A stretch of DNA of 7,579 bases from JAUIET01 sp045105115 (GTDB lineage: Bacteria > Pseudomonadota > Gammaproteobacteria > Pseudomonadales > JAUIET01): assembly GCA_045105115.1 (NCBI GenBank), contig JBGCDE010000021.1:1-7579 (forward strand), read 5' to 3'. The notes under the pieces are model-generated. The model ran no database searches. It had not been told where the DNA came from and saw only the letters and a list, made by a program, of their open reading frames with translations. Position 1 is the first letter of the stretch. Each line of letters begins with the position of its first letter. The translations under genes were made by a program, and so were the position numbers. Below are positions 5,392 to 7,579 of this stretch, piece after piece.

Positions 5392-6141
5392 ATGTGGGAT
5401 TTATCAGGTAAAACAGCACTGGTCACTGGCTCAGGCAGTGGCATGGGGCAAGGCATGGCCAAACAGCTGGCACTGCAAGGCGCCCACGTTGTGGTTAACG
5501 ATATCTTTGCTGACAAAGCGGAGCAATCCGCAAGCGAGCTTCGCGAGCAAGGCCTGAAAGCCAGCACCAGTGTTTTCGACGTAACCGACGCAGATTCCGT
5601 GCGCACAAGCATTGCCGCTGTGGAAGCTGAACTTGGCGGCATCGATATTATGGTGTGCAATGTCGGTAACGCCGGTGCCGTGAATATGGAACAAGCGCAC
5701 TTCAAAGACTCCCTGCCCGAAAACTGGACCAAGTTTGTTGATGTTAATTTGTACGGCGTGATGCATTGTACTCACGCCGTTCTGCCAGGGATGTGCGAGC
5801 GCGGCTGGGGCAGAGTCATTAGCATATCCTCTGGCGCTGGTCGTACCGGTTTGAATATTGGCGTGTCAATTTATGGCGCTGCGAAAGCAGGCTCCATCAA
5901 TCTTATGCGACACATCTCTCAGGAAGTGGCAGGGCATGGTGTTACCTGCAACGCAATTGCCCTTGGCTTAATGAACACAGTACCCGATGAATTTGCCGAG
6001 CCGATGATCAAACATATTCCCTGCGGCCGACTGGGCACCCCGGAGGACGCAGGCAACATGGTTGGATTCCTTGCCGCCAAAGAATCCGAGTGGATAACCG
6101 GCCAACTGTTCTGTGTTGATGGCGGCTCCGCACCTTACTGA
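5392..6141 (+). CDS. SDR-family oxidoreductase (FabG-like, probably NAD-linked)
   Basis: A 249-residue classical short-chain dehydrogenase/reductase. The Rossmann glycine motif TGSGSGMGQG is near residue 13. The catalytic tetrad is visible as N119 (DVNLYG), S147 (ISISSGAG), Y161 and K165 (YGAAK). The C-terminus ITGQLFCVDGG is typical. D37 at the end of strand beta-2 (VVVND) normally favours NAD(H) over NADP(H). The usual NNAG structural motif is replaced by CNVG. Such cytosolic enzymes interconvert secondary alcohols or 3-hydroxyacyl groups with ketones. Next to a thiolase, a 3-hydroxyacyl-CoA or related catabolic substrate is plausible, but not shown. The ATG at 5392 is chosen for GGGAG at 5381-5385 six bases upstream; a TTG at 5377 would add five residues and ignore that site. 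The PQQ dehydrogenase gene follows after 34 bases. Confidence 0.93.
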   Translation: MWDLSGKTALVTGSGSGMGQGMAKQLALQGAHVVVNDIFADKAEQSASELREQGLKASTSVFDVTDADSVRTSIAAVEAELGGIDIMVCNVGNAGAVNMEQAHFKDSLPENWTKFVDVNLYGVMHCTHAVLPGMCERGWGRVISISSGAGRTGLNIGVSIYGAAKAGSINLMRHISQEVAGHGVTCNAIALGLMNTVPDEFAEPMIKHIPCGRLGTPEDAGNMVGFLAAKESEWITGQLFCVDGGSAPY

Positions 6142-6175
6142 CCAGAGCCGACCGCTTGGCGAAAGCAAAGGTACG

Positions 6176-7579
6176 ATGCCGCTTTACCGTCGAGTTTTGA
6201 GCGTTGCGGGCAGCCTATTTTTGCTGGCCTGTGAAGGTTCGAACAACCGCTTCGCCACCTCTGCTGAGTATTCTTCTGCCTCTACTGCAGACAGCTCTGC
6301 GCAACAGGAATGGCGTTCTTATCTTGCCGACAGTGGCCACAGCCACTACTCACCACTCAAGCAAATCAATACCCTGAATGTCGCTCAACTGCAAGAAGTC
6401 TGGCGCTTCAGTGCGGGCGAAGCAGATAATAAATCAACATTAGATATACAGTGCAACCCATTAATAATAAAAGGAATTCTATACTGTACTTCACCCAATC
6501 TCGAGCTCTTTGCATTGAATGCAGGCAATGGAGAATTGCTGTGGCGCTTCGACCCCGATTACCAACCAAGCCTGTACCTGCCCAACCCAAATCGTGGGGT
6601 AAGCTATTGGGCGAAGGAAGATGACCAACGCATCCTGTTTACGGCCGGCTCCTCTCTTTATGCCGTGGATGCACGCACCGGAAAGCCGGTCGAGAGCTTT
6701 GGCAATGGGGGCAAAACCGATCTTAGAACCGGCTTGCCGGACTGGGCCTCAGACCTGGATGTGGTTGCAACCACGCCCGGAACGATTTTCGAAAACCTGA
6801 TCATTCTTGGCTCGCGCGTCTCGGAGGCCAAGGGTGCCGCGCCCGGTCATGTGCGTGCCTTCGATGTGCGAAGCGGCGAACTCAAATGGGTGTTCAACAC
6901 CATACCTCTCGCAGGCGCGTATGGTGCAGATACCTGGCCAACCGACTCGATTGGACGTGCCGGCGGTGCAAATTCCTGGGCCGGGATTGCCGTAGACCCT
7001 ACTCTTGAACTCGCTTTCGTACCCACTGGCTCACCGACATTTGATTTTCATGGCGCTGACCGGCTGGGCGACAATCTGTTCGCCAATTCCCTGATTGCCC
7101 TAAATGCCAGAACCGGCCATCGCGTTTGGCATTACCAGTTCGTGAAGCATGATGTCTGGGACAGAGATCTGCCATCGCCGCCCAATCTGATTGACTGGGA
7201 AGTGAACGGTAAGCAGGTTCCAGCCGTTGCGCAGGCCACCAAGACTGGTCATATTTTTGTCTTTAACAGGGCAACCGGCGAGCCGCTTACACCGATCCAG
7301 CAGGTTCCAGTGGTAGGTACAGCCGTTGCTGGCGACGTGACCGCTGACTCGCAACCCCTGCCTGAGTTTCCAAGCTTCACTCAACAAACGTTCACGCCCT
7401 CTACCCGGTCACCCTTGGTTGAAAACGCGGTTGCGAAAAGACTGGAGTCGCTGCAACCCTATGCTTTATACCGGCCACCCGGACTAAAAGGCAGCATTCT
7501 ATTCCCCGGAATTGACGGTGGCGCCGAATGGGGTGGTATGGCGTATGACACCAAGCAAAGACGCCTGTTCGTTAATGCC
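6176..7579 (+). CDS. PQQ-dependent dehydrogenase (quinoprotein glucose/alcohol dehydrogenase type), lipoprotein, partial at window end
   Basis: The frame is open from ATG 6176 to the last base (468 codons, no stop), so the C-terminus is missing; such proteins usually run to about 600-750 residues. A lipoprotein signal ends in LFLLAC (Cys19), followed by a Ser-rich linker (about 20-44). The quinoprotein propeller begins with EWRSYLADSGHSHYSPLKQIN (46-65 region) and shows blade motifs such as LFALNAGNGELLWRFDP, LYAVDARTGKPVESFG, VRAFDVRSGELKW and FVFNRATGEP. The block HDVWDRD (325-331) and the segment FPGIDGGAEWGG resemble membrane-type glucose dehydrogenases. These periplasmic enzymes oxidise sugars or alcohols and pass electrons to quinone or a cytochrome. 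Unlike E. coli Gcd there is no five-helix membrane domain; the lipid anchor replaces it. AAAGG at 6167-6171 supports the start. Substrate is unknown, and no PQQ synthesis gene is in view. Confidence 0.92.
   Translation, partial: MPLYRRVLSVAGSLFLLACEGSNNRFATSAEYSSASTADSSAQQEWRSYLADSGHSHYSPLKQINTLNVAQLQEVWRFSAGEADNKSTLDIQCNPLIIKGILYCTSPNLELFALNAGNGELLWRFDPDYQPSLYLPNPNRGVSYWAKEDDQRILFTAGSSLYAVDARTGKPVESFGNGGKTDLRTGLPDWASDLDVVATTPGTIFENLIILGSRVSEAKGAAPGHVRAFDVRSGELKWVFNTIPLAGAYGADTWPTDSIGRAGGANSWAGIAVDPTLELAFVPTGSPTFDFHGADRLGDNLFANSLIALNARTGHRVWHYQFVKHDVWDRDLPSPPNLIDWEVNGKQVPAVAQATKTGHIFVFNRATGEPLTPIQQVPVVGTAVAGDVTADSQPLPEFPSFTQQTFTPSTRSPLVENAVAKRLESLQPYALYRPPGLKGSILFPGIDGGAEWGGMAYDTKQRRLFVNA

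Noticed and set aside
6408..6590. 60-codon minus-strand open frame with a hydrophobic stretch
   Set aside because: It lies wholly inside the PQQ dehydrogenase coding sequence, over its AT-rich patch, and has no ribosome binding support.

Overview
The window looks like chromosomal DNA of a free-living, probably marine, gammaproteobacterium of medium GC content. The pointers are an OxyR with the classical E. coli-type redox cysteines, a peroxiredoxin-glutaredoxin fusion of the Haemophilus type, and a Gly/Ser-rich lipoprotein with 'VDLANGDR' propeller-type repeats. The taxonomic call is inference from protein style only. I saw no insertion sequence, tRNA, rRNA, CRISPR array or phage gene.

Layout. 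Positions 2-154 (+) hold the C-terminal end of a D-2-hydroxyacid dehydrogenase. It meets the peroxiredoxin/glutaredoxin gene (151-900, -) tail to tail with a 4-base overlap of stop codons. The divergent partner is oxyR (1201-2127, +). The 300-base spacer between them has an extremely AT-rich promoter zone (about 951-1010, 10% GC), a small hairpin (1014-1044) and a large imperfect palindrome (1051-1162). The palindrome is the most unusual non-coding structure in the window. After oxyR come a small lipoprotein with an Ig-like domain and four propeller-type repeats (2214-3140), an EamA/DMT-family transporter (3206-4090), a BktB-like thiolase (4140-5333), an SDR-family dehydrogenase (5392-6141) and the first 468 codons of a PQQ-dependent dehydrogenase lipoprotein (6176 to the window end, still open).

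How the genes work together. The left half is a peroxide-defence unit: OxyR senses H2O2 and very likely activates the divergent fusion peroxidase, which reduces peroxides using glutathione. The right half is a co-directional metabolic group. The thiolase makes or cleaves beta-ketoacyl-CoA, the SDR is a probable NAD-linked alcohol/ketone oxidoreductase, and the PQQ enzyme is a periplasmic lipid-anchored alcohol or sugar dehydrogenase. The gaps of 58 and 34 bases suggest one transcript, but the substrate cannot be read from the sequence. No strong intrinsic terminator was found in any intergenic gap.

None of the proteins is an unknown family. The best candidates for something undescribed are the 112-base palindrome in the probable oxyR leader and the unusually short half-propeller lipoprotein.
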